Positions 13,225 to 20,619 of a stretch of 25,774 nt of DNA are shown one piece after another. The notes under the pieces were generated by a model. The model saw only the letters and a program-made list of their open reading frames with translations. It did no database searches and was not told the DNA's origin. Source of the DNA: Thermofilum sp. ex4484_15 (GTDB lineage Archaea > Thermoproteota > Thermoprotei > Thermofilales > EX4484-15); assembly GCA_002254595.1 (NCBI GenBank), contig NJEH01000006.1, positions 1-25,774 on the forward strand, written 5' to 3'. The translations under genes were made by a program, and so were the position numbers. Numbering within the stretch: position 1 is the first letter of the stretch; every line of letters starts with the position of its first letter.

Positions 13225-14841
13225 TTAACGAGATTCCGCTCTACATACCCCGCAGTAAGTACATTTATCGTAACAGGAAGGAGTAGTTATGCCATTTAAA
13301 TATTTCCTATACTCTGCTAACAGGTAAGCTTTAGTTACCCCTATATCTACTTTATCCCAGGGTAGCTCTGAGTCCTGTGGTAGTGGTTTATTAACTACCT
13401 CGATTAAGTTTATCGAGCAATCCCCTAGGGCCTTATGCCAGGAAGCTACGCTATATTCCCCTCTTAAAGCTACTCTCACTAAAGGTTTCGAAAGCCTATT
13501 ATCACCCTTAGCTATTAACGCTTCTATCCTTGCTTTCTTGGGATCGTAAATTCTTAACCATATCCTCTCCTTATGCTTAACATGTTTGATCAACAACTTA
13601 ATCTTCCTCCTAAGTACTTCCAAAGGTTCCTGGCCTACCCACTGTAAGGGGGTATGGGGCTTAGGCGTAAAGGGTGTAATCGTAACTCTAACGCTAGAGA
13701 ACCCTATTTTCAGCACCCTCTCTAGTAACCTCGCTATAGCTATCACGTCTTCATCCCCCTCTTGTGGTAACCCTATCATGAAGTAAAGCTTTAAATTCTT
13801 AAATCCCCTATTAAAGGCCTCTAAAGCTAAGTTTACCACGTCTTCGGGCTCTATACCTTTATTAATCCGCTTACTTAATTCCTCACTAGCAACTTCAGGA
13901 GCTACTGTAAGAGTTTTTAAGCCCCCCTCTTTAAGTAGGTCTATTAATTCCACGTCTACTTTATCTACCCTAAGCGAAGGTACTGAATATTTAAATCCCT
14001 TATCTCTTAAGAGGTTTAATATCTCCTTAAATTTGGGATGATCGGCAGCTGCAAACGAGATTAAGGTAACTTTTCCGTACTTCTCCCTTATCCTCCCTGA
14101 CTCTAGTATTTCCTCTATTTTATTAAGACTTCTAAATCTAGGTGGCCTATAGGCGTATCCTGCCATGCAGAAACGGCAACCCCACCCGCAACCCCTACCT
14201 ATTTCGAGAAGAAAGGAGTTATCGAAGACAGTTTTTTCCTTTAAGGAAATTATTTGATTATAAGGATAGAATATCTTGTCTAAATTATTTACGTAAACTC
14301 TTTCTACTTTATTCATTTCCAAACTGGGTAAATATATTCCTTTAACGTTTAAGAAATAAGTTAAATCCCGTTCCCTTTTCTTAGCTTCCAGTAGAGCTTC
14401 CATTAGATCGTTAGCTACCTCCTCTATCTCACCTATGAAAAGTACGTCGAAGAAATCCTCGAAGGGAAGGGGATTTTGCATAACTAATGGTCCGCCGCCT
14501 ATAATTATAGGGTCCTCCCTTCCTCTCTCGCTAGAGTAAAGCGGAATACCAGCATCAATTAATATCCTCAAGACATAGGGTAAGTCCAATTCATACTGTA
14601 ACGTAAAGAGTATAGCGTCTAACTTCCTAAGCGGTAAGTGGTTTTCTAGCGTGACAGGTGGTTTAAAGCCATAAAAGAACCTTTCGCATGAAACCCAGTC
14701 TATATTGTTAAGGGCGTAATAAATTATATGGAGAGCTAAGTTACTCAATCCTATTTTATATTCATTAGGGTAGCAAATACATACTTTTAGTTTAACTTTC
14801 CTAACGTCCTTAACTATAATACCTTTTTCCTTTATTTCCAT
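13225..14841 (-). CDS. B12-binding-like/radical SAM protein (TIGR03960-like) with C-terminal cysteine cluster
   Basis: A 538-residue radical SAM protein. The N-terminal 200 residues resemble a cobalamin-binding-type Rossmann region (VCICYPNEYKIGLSNLAL, then IIIGGGPLVMQNPLPFEDFF and DVLFIGEIEEV). The radical SAM core starts with RGCGWGCRFCMAGY, giving the CxxxCxxC at Cys218, 222 and 225. It continues with TLTVAPEVASEELSKRINKG and LYFMIGLPQEGDED. Near the end, SELPWDKVDIGVTKAYLLAEY precedes CYDKCTYCGVC, with Cys523, 527, 530 and 533, probably a second iron-sulfur site. This architecture matches an uncharacterised family widespread in bacteria and archaea; the reaction is unknown. Its ATG shares one base with the eS1 stop (TAATG), so it ends the uS15-RecJ-Pcc1-eS1 operon. 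Confidence 0.85.
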   Translation of the reverse strand: MEIKEKGIIVKDVRKVKLKVCICYPNEYKIGLSNLALHIIYYALNNIDWVSCERFFYGFKPPVTLENHLPLRKLDAILFTLQYELDLPYVLRILIDAGIPLYSSERGREDPIIIGGGPLVMQNPLPFEDFFDVLFIGEIEEVANDLMEALLEAKKRERDLTYFLNVKGIYLPSLEMNKVERVYVNNLDKIFYPYNQIISLKEKTVFDNSFLLEIGRGCGWGCRFCMAGYAYRPPRFRSLNKIEEILESGRIREKYGKVTLISFAAADHPKFKEILNLLRDKGFKYSVPSLRVDKVDVELIDLLKEGGLKTLTVAPEVASEELSKRINKGIEPEDVVNLALEAFNRGFKNLKLYFMIGLPQEGDEDVIAIARLLERVLKIGFSSVRVTITPFTPKPHTPLQWVGQEPLEVLRRKIKLLIKHVKHKERIWLRIYDPKKARIEALIAKGDNRLSKPLVRVALRGEYSVASWHKALGDCSINLIEVVNKPLPQDSELPWDKVDIGVTKAYLLAEYRKYLNGITTPSCYDKCTYCGVCRAESR

Positions 14842-15476
14842 TACTCCTTTTTTACCGTCTTCGCCGGCTTCTTAAGTGGTATTTCGCTAGTTTTAGTTAA
14901 TACCTTTATTTTAGATATTTCTACTTTCCTTAAGGGGTAGATCTTCCTAGCCTTAGCGAATACTTCAGAGGCGATCTTACCTAGTACGGCTTCCTGAATG
15001 AAATCGTCAAAGGCTAACTGCAACGCCTTCTCCTCTACTATTTCCTTTGCTATCTTCCTTATAGCTTTCTTCTGTGATGTTTTTACTCTATGCATAGTTA
15101 TGGCTAAGACGAAAACCCTTAAGGAAACGCCATCCTTAGTTCTTACGTCACAGATACTCTCTACCCTAGAGGTACCTCTCCTAATTAGGCTTCTTAAGTA
15201 ATCCCTAGATAATTCAAAACCTTTAAATTGGGTGAAAGCTTTACTATTTTCTACTTCTACTACTTGAAACTTGAGTTTAATAGGTAATTGGGAAATATCC
15301 TTAGTGATATCGTATAAGCTAACCTCCATTACTCTAGATGTTAGGCTATCATCGTTATTAGCCGGTACTGTACCCAACTCAGCGAATCCGAATGCGCTTG
15401 AAGCGTAAATCGTATACCATTTCTTTAAGGCCCACTTACTTCTAGCTACCTTTGAAAGCCTAGACATAGGGCTCAT
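14841..15476 (-). CDS. rps3ae: Small ribosomal subunit protein eS1 (S3Ae)
   Basis: Archaeal eS1 of 211 residues. Recognised by KKWYTIYASSAFGFAELG at the N-terminus, RVMEVSLYDITKDISQLPIKLKF, and the FELSRDYLRSLIRRGTSRVE segment with RTKDGVSLRVFVLAIT. The C-terminus is basic and rich in lysine and proline. It sits on the platform of the 30S subunit near the mRNA exit. The ATG at 15476 has its own strong TATA box about 30 bases upstream, so it can be made apart from the upstream recJ-pcc1 genes. It is followed without gap by the radical SAM gene. Confidence 0.95.
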   Translation of the reverse strand: MSPMSRLSKVARSKWALKKWYTIYASSAFGFAELGTVPANNDDSLTSRVMEVSLYDITKDISQLPIKLKFQVVEVENSKAFTQFKGFELSRDYLRSLIRRGTSRVESICDVRTKDGVSLRVFVLAITMHRVKTSQKKAIRKIAKEIVEEKALQLAFDDFIQEAVLGKIASEVFAKARKIYPLRKVEISKIKVLTKTSEIPLKKPAKTVKKE

Positions 15477-15499
15477 TCACTTAGATGGCTAAGGGCTTT

Positions 15500-15513
15500 T
15501 ATAAAACCTTCGC
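15500..15513 (-). promoter_or_regulatory. TATA box of rps3ae
   Basis: GTTTTATAAAAGCC on the minus strand, centred about 30 bases before the ATG at 15476. It lies in the 61-base gap after pcc1, giving an internal promoter within the operon. Confidence 0.55.
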
Positions 15514-15537
15514 CTCAAGATTTGGATAAGGAAATAC

Positions 15538-15795
15538 CTATAAATTAAAGTACTTATTGACCAACTCTAGGGCAGGTCTTAATGATAAGAGTATATCATT
15601 GATAGTATTTTTAAGCTCGAAAAGATCGCCCTCCGAAGTTAACTCTATTACTAATTCCCTATCTAAATTAGCGTATGATATACTCATCCCTTGCGGTAAA
15701 GCTACATCATCAGGTATAAGGGCCTCTTTTAAGGCCTGAGCCCTACTTTCATCCCTTAACTTAATCCATATACTAACTTTAGTTTTGAACCTTAA
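15538..15795 (-). CDS. pcc1: KEOPS subunit Pcc1, no canonical start codon
   Basis: Small KEOPS subunit that forms the dimer platform for Kae1 and contacts tRNA. The minus strand encodes 85 residues: RFKTKVSIWIKLRDESRAQA, LKEALIPDD, then ISYANLDRELVIELTSEGDL and FELKNTINDILLSLRPALEL. This is the Pcc1 pattern of an alpha/beta fold with LxPDD and the NTIxDxL helix. The neighbours agree, since RecJ-like/Pcc1/eS1 clusters are known in archaea. The frame has no ATG, GTG or TTG between its upstream stop and RFKTKV. The best initiator is TTA at 15795, overlapping the recJ stop, behind a strong GGAGGGG. One extra G in that run would instead fuse the frame to recJ. Confidence 0.8.
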   Translation of the reverse strand, partial: LRFKTKVSIWIKLRDESRAQALKEALIPDDVALPQGMSISYANLDRELVIELTSEGDLFELKNTINDILLSLRPALELVNKYFNL

Positions 15796-17123
15796 CCTAC
15801 CCCTCCTACGCTCTTAGCCGCCTCGGTCAAGAGGATACCTAAGTTTACCTCTCCTTTAAAACTTAATGGTAACCTAGCGGAAACCTTTATCCTCTCGCCT
15901 CCTCCCACTACTATGATGGGCCCTTTAGCCTTTAAGAATTTAGAGGAAGCCAAGATCGACGCTAAGGCGCCTATAGCCCTAGTGGGGACCTCCTCCCTGC
16001 AGTCAATTACCGTTAACTTACCGCCGTCATATTCCTTCACGTAGTTCCCTCCCTTCTGTAGCTTAGCTAAGAAATTCCCTATAATCCTCTTATACTCATT
16101 GAGTATCCTTAAAGCTTCCTGAAGGTACTTACCTCTTAAACCTAAGCCTAAAGCTATAGCTATTTCATGCCTATTTAGCCTTCCGCATGCGTTAAGTAAG
16201 GTGGCGTACTCCCTCCCCTCATATAGGGGAGTAGAAGGATCCTCGTTAGCTAAGAAGTAAAGGGTACCGAAAATTTCCTCCGCCTGTCGCGCTGAGTAAC
16301 CTATATTTATTAAGTACTTAACTAATTCAGTGGCTAGCTTTCTCCTCTCCTCTTGAGTTAGGGAGGAATATGTTCTTAACCTGCCGTCCTCGACCGGTTC
16401 TATTCCTATCCTTTTAAGGAAAAGTATTACCGCGGATTCACGTCCCGTTAGACCCGGTAAAAAGGGATCCATGCTGTACTCTAAACACTTAACTAAAGGA
16501 CGACTTCTTAGCCCGAATAACCTTAATCCTATTTCTACCGATATAACTCCGGAGCTTATCCCCTCTTCTAGCACTAATTTATTTAAGCCAGTAAGGGATC
16601 TCATCTTAGCTACGTCCTGCCTATCCCCTAATGCACCTACAATAGCTAACGTCGTAAGATAAGGCGAACCTAAACCTAAACTTTTAACGAAGAGGTATGA
16701 GAGGGTAGAAGAACTCACTTCAACTCCTCCATCTATACCATAATGATGCGGGTTAAGGTCTATTACGGTGTTATTGGAAGGAAACCGTAAAGGTAAATGA
16801 TGATCTAAAATGATCACTTTAGTTCCCCTACGTGCACACCTCTCCACTAAGTCTACTTGACCAGAACCCATATCAGAGAATATCATTATGTCGTAACCTA
16901 AAGATGATAACTCCGTTACTACCTCATGATCTAGTTGGTCTACTATCCTTAAATGGTAGGTTAAGTCGTGAGATTCAAAAGCCTTAGCTAGTATAGACGC
17001 TGAGGAGAGGCCATCAGCGTCGTAATGCGAAACTATAGCTATACTCCCATCTACTAATTCCTTTCTTATCCTAGATGTTACCTTGCTGAGATGATTTAGG
17101 AAATTAGTTACGTTATCCTGCAA
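15792..17123 (-). CDS. recJ: RecJ-like DHH-family phosphoesterase/exonuclease
   Basis: Archaeal RecJ-like (GAN/Cdc45-related) protein of 443 residues. DHH motifs are plain: HYDADGLSSASIL (motif I), IMIFSDMGSGQVDL (motif II), IILDHHLP (motif III) and AIVGALGDRQDV (motif IV). The C-terminal part has the DHHA1-type ending IIVVGGGERIKVSARL. Such proteins degrade single-stranded DNA or RNA with manganese or magnesium, and some join the CMG replication helicase in archaea. The start is a TTG at 17123 with GGGGTAGGGAG just upstream, 20 bases after the uS15 stop. The stop overlaps the pcc1 frame. The residues for catalysis are all present, so it is probably an active nuclease. Confidence 0.9.
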   Translation of the reverse strand: MQDNVTNFLNHLSKVTSRIRKELVDGSIAIVSHYDADGLSSASILAKAFESHDLTYHLRIVDQLDHEVVTELSSLGYDIMIFSDMGSGQVDLVERCARRGTKVIILDHHLPLRFPSNNTVIDLNPHHYGIDGGVEVSSSTLSYLFVKSLGLGSPYLTTLAIVGALGDRQDVAKMRSLTGLNKLVLEEGISSGVISVEIGLRLFGLRSRPLVKCLEYSMDPFLPGLTGRESAVILFLKRIGIEPVEDGRLRTYSSLTQEERRKLATELVKYLINIGYSARQAEEIFGTLYFLANEDPSTPLYEGREYATLLNACGRLNRHEIAIALGLGLRGKYLQEALRILNEYKRIIGNFLAKLQKGGNYVKEYDGGKLTVIDCREEVPTRAIGALASILASSKFLKAKGPIIVVGGGERIKVSARLPLSFKGEVNLGILLTEAAKSVGGVG

Positions 17124-17143
17124 CTCCCTACCCCTAAATAACC

Positions 17144-17590
17144 CTAAGCGAAAATACTTATTTTACCAGGCTCGTACTTCCAGTCAGGCGGTAGTACTCC
17201 CCTTCTTTTGTAGTACTTCGATAATCTATGGATTTTAGCTTCTATTAACTGTAACCCTCTCTTAGAATGATAATCCTTAGGATGTTCCTCTAGATGTCTT
17301 CTTATCTTTATGGCCCTCTTTATAAGATTAGCTAGATCTTCCGGTATCTCAGGAGCTAATCCTTTTTCCCTTAATATTTGCGTAATCTTCTTGCCCGTTA
17401 TCTGCTTAACTAGAGGTATTCCGTACTGATCCCTCAGTATAATACCTATCATGGAAGGGGGGTATCCCTTCCTACCTAGTTCTACTACTAAGTTCTCCAC
17501 CTCCTCGGGCCTATACTTAACCCAAGCAGGGGGGCCCTCCCTTACAGGCCTCGTCGACTGAGATTTACCTTTCTCCTTACTTTTCCTCAA
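17144..17590 (-). CDS. rps15: Small ribosomal subunit protein uS15
   Basis: Archaeal-type uS15 of 148 residues with the N-terminal extension absent from bacteria. Recognised by GPPAWVKYRPEEVENLVVEL, GYPPSMIGIILRDQYGIPLV, and the C-terminal core HSKRGLQLIEAKIHRLSKYY followed by LPPDWKY. It binds 16S rRNA central domain helices. The start is a TTG at 17590; no ATG or GTG begins near the conserved N-terminus. The promoter is in the 58-base gap after eS17. It heads the minus-strand operon with recJ, pcc1, rps3ae and the radical SAM gene. Confidence 0.96.
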   Translation of the reverse strand: MRKSKEKGKSQSTRPVREGPPAWVKYRPEEVENLVVELGRKGYPPSMIGIILRDQYGIPLVKQITGKKITQILREKGLAPEIPEDLANLIKRAIKIRRHLEEHPKDYHSKRGLQLIEAKIHRLSKYYKRRGVLPPDWKYEPGKISIFA

Positions 17591-17624
17591 GTATATCTAC
17601 CCCGAATTGAAGCATTTAACCTGG

Positions 17625-17636
17625 GCGCTTATTTTA
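17625..17636 (-). promoter_or_regulatory. TATA box of the rps15-recJ-pcc1 operon
   Basis: ACTTAAAATAAG on the minus strand, about 40 bases before the TTG start, leaving a leader near 15 bases. Confidence 0.45.
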
Positions 17637-17648
17637 AGTTTTCCATTT

Positions 17649-17855
17649 CTATTGTTGCGCTTCCTCCCTTTGCCTTAGCTTAACTAGCCTAGTTATGTAA
17701 CCGGCTACCCTATTCCTTACTCGTTTAGAAGTAATGTTGGTTAGTTCACTAATTAACTTCTTATTTTGGTTAAAATCCGTAGTGAATTTATCGGGGTAAA
17801 GTTCAAGTAGCCTTCTAGCGGTATTTTTGATATAGCTAGGCCTTACTTTACCCAT
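17649..17855 (-). CDS. rps17e: Small ribosomal subunit protein eS17
   Basis: A 68-residue archaeal/eukaryotic 30S protein. The sequence begins MGKVRPSYIKNTARRLLELY and continues with FTTDFNQNKKLISEL and KRVRNRVAGYITRLVK, the eS17 core. It lies ten bases after the histone stop on the same strand and is probably co-transcribed with it. The archaeal protein is full length without the longer eukaryotic tail. Confidence 0.95.
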   Translation of the reverse strand: MGKVRPSYIKNTARRLLELYPDKFTTDFNQNKKLISELTNITSKRVRNRVAGYITRLVKLRQREEAQQ

Positions 17856-17865
17856 GGTACCTACC

Positions 17866-18108
17866 CTAACTAGTTATCATGTAAACCCTAGTTATCCGCC
17901 TAGCCGCGTACTCTATATCCCCCCTAGTTACCGTTTTCCTGCCCGCATGCTTAGCTAATTCTATGGCCTCCCTAGCTATTTCCTCACCTAATCTCTCTAA
18001 TATGTCTCTTAAGGCTTGTGAAGCCTCCTCGCTAACTCTCTCTGCACCGGCTTTGTGGATTAACCTATCTATGGGAGCTAAGGGAAGCTCCCTATCCCTA
18101 CCTCCCAT
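17866..18108 (-). CDS. Archaeal histone
   Basis: An 80-residue single histone fold that dimerises and wraps DNA. The N-terminal LPLAPIDRLIHKAGAERVSE is the alpha-1/loop-1 region, the long central helix is ASQALRDILERLGEEIAREA, and KHAGRKTVTRGDIEYAARR holds the loop-2 and alpha-3 residues RKTVT and D that form the L1-L2 contacts and intramonomer salt bridge. There is no N-terminal tail beyond seven residues and only a four-residue C-terminal end, so it is a tail-less type. The ATG at 18108 has AGGTG seven bases upstream. It is paired with eS17. Confidence 0.96.
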   Translation of the reverse strand: MGGRDRELPLAPIDRLIHKAGAERVSEEASQALRDILERLGEEIAREAIELAKHAGRKTVTRGDIEYAARRITRVYMITS

Positions 18109-18154
18109 CGATTAACACCTAAATACAGCTCCTAGGCTTTCTAGTTAAGAGGCT

Positions 18155-18169
18155 GTTAAATATAAGTAT
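18155..18169 (-). promoter_or_regulatory. TATA box of the histone gene
   Basis: ACTTATATTTAAC-like box on the minus strand, about 52 bases before the ATG. It predicts a leader near 26 bases, long enough to hold the AGGTG ribosome-binding site. This leader is longer than for most genes here. Confidence 0.45.
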
Positions 18170-18216
18170 ATCCTTCGAGAACGACTTTCGAGTTAATAAT
18201 AGTGAAGATCCTGATG

Positions 18217-18405
18217 TTATACTACCCTCACCCTGTTAACCTTCTTATTCTGCCAAGAATACTTCCTTAACTTCTTAGACCTTCCGAAACCGCAAGCGGC
18301 ACAATAATGCTTCCGGATGTTATAGCTATGTCTGCCGCATCTTCTACATCTTATATGCGTCTTACCCCTACTATGTCTACCGAAGGATGTAGTTCCCTTA
18401 ACCAC
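18217..18405 (-). CDS. rpl37e: Large ribosomal subunit protein eL37
   Basis: A 62-residue zinc-ribbon 50S protein: GTTSFGRHSRGKTHIRCRRC, then YNIRKHYCAACGFGRSKKLR and the tail YSWQNKKV. Four cysteines in two CxxC pairs bind zinc. The start is a GTG at 18405, eleven bases after the stop of the Sm-like gene, with GAGGGAG overlapping that stop as ribosome-binding site. The LSm-eL37 pair is a conserved archaeal operon. Confidence 0.96.
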   Translation of the reverse strand: MVKGTTSFGRHSRGKTHIRCRRCGRHSYNIRKHYCAACGFGRSKKLRKYSWQNKKVNRVRVV

Positions 18406-18416
18406 TAGCTACTCCC

Positions 18417-18644
18417 TCACTTAGTTACGGGACTTACCAATATTACGTTATCGCCCCTTACTATGATTATCCCCAGCTTTCGCGTTTTATCGCTCTTAAC
18501 TTCCTCTGCATTATCTAAGACTAAATTTAAGTGCTGATCGAAGCTTTTAAGTATTCCTCTTATTTCCCTGTTCCCCCTTAATTTTACTAGAACCGTAGAA
18601 CCTAACGACTCCATTAATACTTGTGATGTCGAAGGACCAGGCAT
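18417..18644 (-). CDS. Sm-like archaeal protein (LSm/SmAP)
   Basis: A 75-residue Sm-fold protein that forms heptameric rings and binds U-rich RNA. The Sm1 motif is VLVKLRGNREIRGILKSFDQ followed by HLNLVLDNAEE. The Sm2 motif is GIIIVRGDNVILVSP with the RGDNV signature that forms the uridine pocket. The ATG at 18644 has GGTGAGC upstream. It is the first gene of the pair with eL37 and is divergent from NAD kinase. Confidence 0.95.
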   Translation of the reverse strand: MPGPSTSQVLMESLGSTVLVKLRGNREIRGILKSFDQHLNLVLDNAEEVKSDKTRKLGIIIVRGDNVILVSPVTK

Positions 18645-18680
18645 TCGCTCACCGTACGTAACTTACTTAAAATGAAGCCA

Positions 18681-18692
18681 TAATATAAAATT
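18681..18692 (-). promoter_or_regulatory. TATA box of the LSm-rpl37e operon
   Basis: ATTTTATATTAT-like box on the minus strand, about 42 bases before the ATG at 18644. Confidence 0.5.
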
Positions 18693-18732
18693 ATCGGGAT
18701 ACTCCAAGACTATCACTTACTTATGGTTAATG

Positions 18733-18745
18733 CAATTTAAATAAG
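18733..18745 (+). promoter_or_regulatory. TATA box of the NAD kinase-nob1 operon
   Basis: CAATTTAAATAAG is centred about 37 bases before the GTG at 18776. A ribosome-binding site GGAAGGAGG (about 18762-18770) lies between box and start. Confidence 0.5.
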
Positions 18746-18775
18746 ATAGCCTTAATTTAGTGGAAGGAGGTTGAA

Positions 18776-19606
18776 GTGAGAATAGGGATCCTAGGCTATG
18801 TAAGTAAACCTGAGGTTTTAGAAGTCGTAAGTTTAATTATCAAACATTCAAAGAATGAAGGCTTAAATTGTTTAGTTAACGAGGAATTAGCGCGTAAACT
18901 AGGGTTAAAGGGATTAAAGACATGCGAAGTAGTGAAATTTAGCGACGTCATATTAATGATAGGAGGAGATGGTACTCTATTAAGGGTTCTCCATGAGTGC
19001 CCGGAGGCGTGGGATAAACCTATATTAGGGATAAGATTAGAAAGCTCCTTAGGCTTCCTTATGGAAGTGAACGTTGAGGAGGTACCTCTCGCTATAAAAG
19101 CTATAACTAAAGGAAATTTCACGATAGAGGAAAGGGAAGGTCTTAAGGTTAGTTTGCCGAGGAGGGAAGAGTATTTACTTAATGAAGTAGTAATTAAAAG
19201 TGCCGATCCAAGTAGAGCGGTGAACTTGAGAGTTAAACTGAAGGGAGATCTCTACGATATCTATCATGGACTTTGCGATGGGATATTAGTGGCGTCTAGT
19301 ACTGGATCTACGGCCTATTCCCTATCCTTAGGGGGACCCGTATTAGACCCTCGCCTTAGGGCTTTAGTTCTCCTCCCCATATCTCCTTTCACGGTATCGT
19401 ACAGACCTGTTGTAATTCCCTCCTGGCGCGAACTAGAGGTAATTTTAACTAAGGGGGAATACATCATTATAGGCGATGGTAGGATGATAGGGGAGTACTC
19501 CAACGGTGGCGTTGTTGTAGTATCAGGCGGTAAATTAGCTAAGTTCGTAAAGTTGCGGGATAACTTTTACGAGAGGTTGCAGAGGAGGCTATATTGGCAT
19601 GGTTAA
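18776..19606 (+). CDS. nadK: NAD kinase
   Basis: Phosphorylates NAD to NADP with ATP or polyphosphate. The NAD kinase marks are LMIGGDGTLLRVL (GGDGT near residue 63), a GIRLESSLGFL loop, LLNEVVI (the NE motif) and DGILVASSTGSTAYSLSLGGP. At 276 residues it matches the archaeal enzymes. The loop normally reads GIN-x-G-x-LGFL; here it is GIRLESSLGFL, so Asn is replaced by Arg and Gly by Ser. The start is a GTG at 18776 with a very strong GGAGG. The stop overlaps nob1 by eight bases. Confidence 0.94.
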   Translation: MRIGILGYVSKPEVLEVVSLIIKHSKNEGLNCLVNEELARKLGLKGLKTCEVVKFSDVILMIGGDGTLLRVLHECPEAWDKPILGIRLESSLGFLMEVNVEEVPLAIKAITKGNFTIEEREGLKVSLPRREEYLLNEVVIKSADPSRAVNLRVKLKGDLYDIYHGLCDGILVASSTGSTAYSLSLGGPVLDPRLRALVLLPISPFTVSYRPVVIPSWRELEVILTKGEYIIIGDGRMIGEYSNGGVVVVSGGKLAKFVKLRDNFYERLQRRLYWHG

Positions 19607-20111
19607 GGTTTACGTACTCGATACATCGGCTTTTCTTAACCTAAATTTGGCGCTTGAAGGGGAGGTACCTCTTTACACTACTAATCTAGTGATAAATGAG
19701 TTGAGGAATCATTTGAAGAAACTATCGATAAGTATAGGTATAAAGAGAGGGATATTGAAGGTAAGGGACCCCCCAGCTAAGGCAATAAGTAAAGTGCGTA
19801 ACTTAGCCGAAGATAAAGGGGAGTTAAAGTTATCAGCCACCGATATAAGCGTATTAGCTCTAGCCCTTCATTTAAGGGAAGAGGAATTAGAACCCATCAT
19901 ACTAACTGATGATTATTCTGTTATGAATGTAGCTAGTCACTTAGGCGTAAAATTTAAAGCGATAAGTAAGAGGGGGATAAGAGTAGCGGTAGATTGGCTC
20001 ATATATTGTCCATCTTGCGGGAGGACATTTAAGACGTGGATAGAGAAATGTCCCTATTGCGGCTCTAAAGTTAAGAGGAAACCTAAGAAATCCAAGAGGA
20101 TAGGTACTTAA
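19599..20111 (+). CDS. nob1: Nob1 endoribonuclease, PIN domain plus zinc ribbon
   Basis: Cuts the 3' end of the 16S rRNA precursor at site D during 30S maturation. The PIN domain begins VYVLDTSAFL (catalytic Asp8) and includes NLVINELRNH, TDISVLALALHL and IILTDDYSVMNVA with the further acidic residues. The C-terminal ribbon is YCPSCGRTF and KCPYCGSKV, followed by a lysine-rich tail. The length of 170 is normal. The ATG at 19599 lies inside the end of nadK, so the two are translationally coupled. Confidence 0.95.
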   Translation: MVKVYVLDTSAFLNLNLALEGEVPLYTTNLVINELRNHLKKLSISIGIKRGILKVRDPPAKAISKVRNLAEDKGELKLSATDISVLALALHLREEELEPIILTDDYSVMNVASHLGVKFKAISKRGIRVAVDWLIYCPSCGRTFKTWIEKCPYCGSKVKRKPKKSKRIGT

Positions 20112-20128
20112 ATTAAAAAGCGGTTAAA

Positions 20129-20138
20129 CTTTTATATC
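20129..20138 (+). promoter_or_regulatory. TATA box upstream of the structured leader
   Basis: CTTTTATATC lies about 26 bases before 20159. RNA would begin near GGACAG at 20159, leaving an 80-base leader before the ATG at 20240, unusually long for this window. Confidence 0.5.
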
Positions 20139-20160
20139 CCGAAGCCTTAAATACCTTCGG

Positions 20161-20227
20161 ACAGTAGTGATGACGATCCTGGAGCGCTGAGTACTTACGG
20201 TACGATGAAGAACAGGCTAGGCTCTGT
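20161..20227 (+). ncRNA. C/D-box-like or kink-turn RNA element in a 5' leader
   Basis: C box GTGATGA is at 20167-20173, a 13-base segment follows, and D' box CTGA is at 20187-20190. GTAC TTACG GTAC can fold as a four-pair hairpin, then comes a C'-like ACGATGA at 20202-20208. CTGA and GATGA flanking that hairpin are the sheared G-A elements of a kink-turn that L7Ae recognises. The second guide would be AGAACAGGCTAGG, but the final D box is poor: the sequence is CTGT, not CTGA. ACAG at 20161 can pair with CTGT at 20224. It is either a C/D sRNA with a weak D box or a kink-turn leader of the next gene. Confidence 0.5.
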
Positions 20228-20239
20228 AGGTGATCGATT

Positions 20240-20503
20240 ATGCCTAAGGAGAAGAGGTTAAGAATTAGACGTAAGGATGATGTACAGGAAGGCTACGCTA
20301 AGATGAATCCTAAAGCGGTAGAGTACCTAGGCATAAAGGATATAGTAGAAATAGTGAAAGTAGGGGGGAAGAAGTATAGGTTTAAGGTGATAACCTTAGA
20401 GGAGGTCCCCGAAAACGAAGTTTGGTGTAATGCTGATGAGTTAAGAGCTAAGGGTATAGCAGATAAAACCATAGCGACTTGTAGAGCGCCACTGGAATCT
20501 TAA
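20240..20503 (+). CDS. Small double-psi beta-barrel-like protein of unknown function
   Basis: An 87-residue soluble protein. The pattern EGYAKMNPKAVEYLGIKDIV, GKKYRFKVI, then NEVWCNADELRAKGIADKTI resembles the N-terminal double-psi barrel of Cdc48-type proteins and small archaeal homologues. That assignment is from pattern only. It has no catalytic site and no zinc motif; the two cysteines are far apart. The ATG at 20240 has AGGTGAT five bases upstream, an excellent match to the 16S rRNA 3' end. It has its own promoter and a structured leader. A neighbouring Nob1 hints at ribosome or protein-quality work, which is inference. Confidence 0.7.
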   Translation: MPKEKRLRIRRKDDVQEGYAKMNPKAVEYLGIKDIVEIVKVGGKKYRFKVITLEEVPENEVWCNADELRAKGIADKTIATCRAPLES

Positions 20504-20576
20504 TTAATAAGGAGTTAAGGACACCGTTAATTACGCGAGATGATTACTTAACCTTAGAACACCTTAAGATAGGGCA

Positions 20577-20589
20577 AAGTAAATAAATG
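20577..20589 (+). promoter_or_regulatory. TATA box of the DUF47-like gene
   Basis: AAGTAAATAAATG lies about 37 bases before the GTG at 20620, with RNA expected from near 20609. The 116-base gap before this gene shows nothing else that I can support. Confidence 0.35.
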
Positions 20590-20619
20590 TAGTAAGGGTC
20601 TCATTATTAGGTGGAATAG

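Noticed and set aside
18109..18216. Repeated TTCGAG motif and CTGA in the gap between eL37 and the histone gene
   Set aside because: The two TTCGAG copies are direct and too short to form a stem, and no proper C box pairs with the CTGA; the gap is explained by the histone promoter.
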